Of a DNA stretch of 64,000 bases, positions 63,970-64,000 are shown one piece after another. Source of the DNA: Porphyromonas gingivalis ATCC 33277. Lineage in GTDB: Bacteria; Bacteroidota; Bacteroidia; Bacteroidales; Porphyromonadaceae. The translations under genes were made by a program, and so were the position numbers. The notes beneath the pieces are model-generated. The model made no database searches. It was given only the letters and a program-made list of their open reading frames with translations, and was not told the origin of the DNA. Within the stretch, counting starts at the first letter, position 1; each line of letters opens with the position of its first letter. Where the stretch lies: assembly GCF_000010505.1 (NCBI RefSeq), contig NC_010729.1, forward strand, positions 482,501-546,500, written 5' to 3'.

Positions 63970-64000
63970 ATGCTTTGCATTAAGATCTTCGGACAATGGT
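63970..64000 (+). CDS. Possible start of a partial gene
   Basis: ATG at 63970 opens a frame reading MLCIKIFGQW to the window end, just after a good -7 box. Too short to identify; reported only because of its position. Confidence 0.2.
   Translation, partial: MLCIKIFGQW

Overview
The window is chromosomal DNA of Porphyromonas gingivalis or a very close relative. The evidence is three near-identical IS982-family elements of the IS195/ISPg3 type, Bacteroidetes promoters (TAnnTTTG boxes), a protein with a type IX secretion C-terminal domain, a HAD-hotdog fusion of the PG1653 type, and the gene order ECF sigma - methylmalonyl-CoA mutase - LMW phosphatase/copper ATPase - fumarate reductase. The species name rests on recall of these families, not on a search.

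Layout. 0-2.3 kb: the end of an rRNA operon (5S), an IS195-type copy, and a ~698 bp element with matching ends that carries a 22 bp minisatellite. 2.3-8.6 kb: a leftward MacAB-TolC-like efflux operon (DUF6249 protein, ATPase, two FtsX-type permeases, adaptor, TolC). 9-10 kb: a rightward ECF sigma factor and membrane partner. 10-11.9 kb: nested mobile DNA (IS195-type inside an IS3 OrfA relic) next to a 12-copy 23 bp minisatellite. 11.9-16 kb: methylmalonyl-CoA mutase mutA-mutB, for succinate/propionate fermentation. 16-18 kb: a secreted T9SS substrate. 18-19.5 kb: a poly-C tract, a second 23 bp minisatellite and a third IS195-type copy lying directly upstream of an HU-like gene. 21-28 kb: a leftward cluster of TPR protein, outer-membrane barrel, menaquinone DHNA-CoA thioesterase fusion and VanX-like dipeptidase. 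28-32 kb: a RelA/SpoT homologue and cardiolipin synthase. 32-34 kb: bioG-bioC. 34-40 kb: a NosR-like FMN/Fe-S membrane protein, ParC, a DUF3316 protein and an S41 protease. 40-43.5 kb: envelope proteins. 43.5-45.5 kb: a decayed IS4-type transposase split by a ~905 bp element with 12 bp terminal inverted repeats and a 12-copy 41 bp minisatellite. 45.5-50 kb: a lipoprotein/barrel pair and galM-galK. 50-55 kb: FtsK, LolA-like, a small secreted protein and a TlpA-like thioredoxin. 55-59.6 kb: MATE transporter, LMW tyrosine phosphatase, copper ATPase and copper chaperone. 60-63.8 kb: the frdCAB fumarate reductase operon.

Themes. The metabolic genes fit an asaccharolytic anaerobe: fumarate reductase makes succinate using menaquinol, the hotdog fusion acts in menaquinone synthesis, and methylmalonyl-CoA mutase carries succinyl-CoA towards propionate. 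The least explained part is a set of four minisatellites (periods 22, 23, 23 and 41 bp, 6-13 copies). Each has short palindromes in its units and sits in or beside IS-derived DNA. One is enclosed in a clean element with terminal inverted repeats and a target duplication. They look like non-autonomous MITE-type carriers of tandem repeats, of the kind described in this species as BrickBuilt. A separate ~90 bp intergenic repeat occurs three times (32.1, 43.6 and 59.8 kb).
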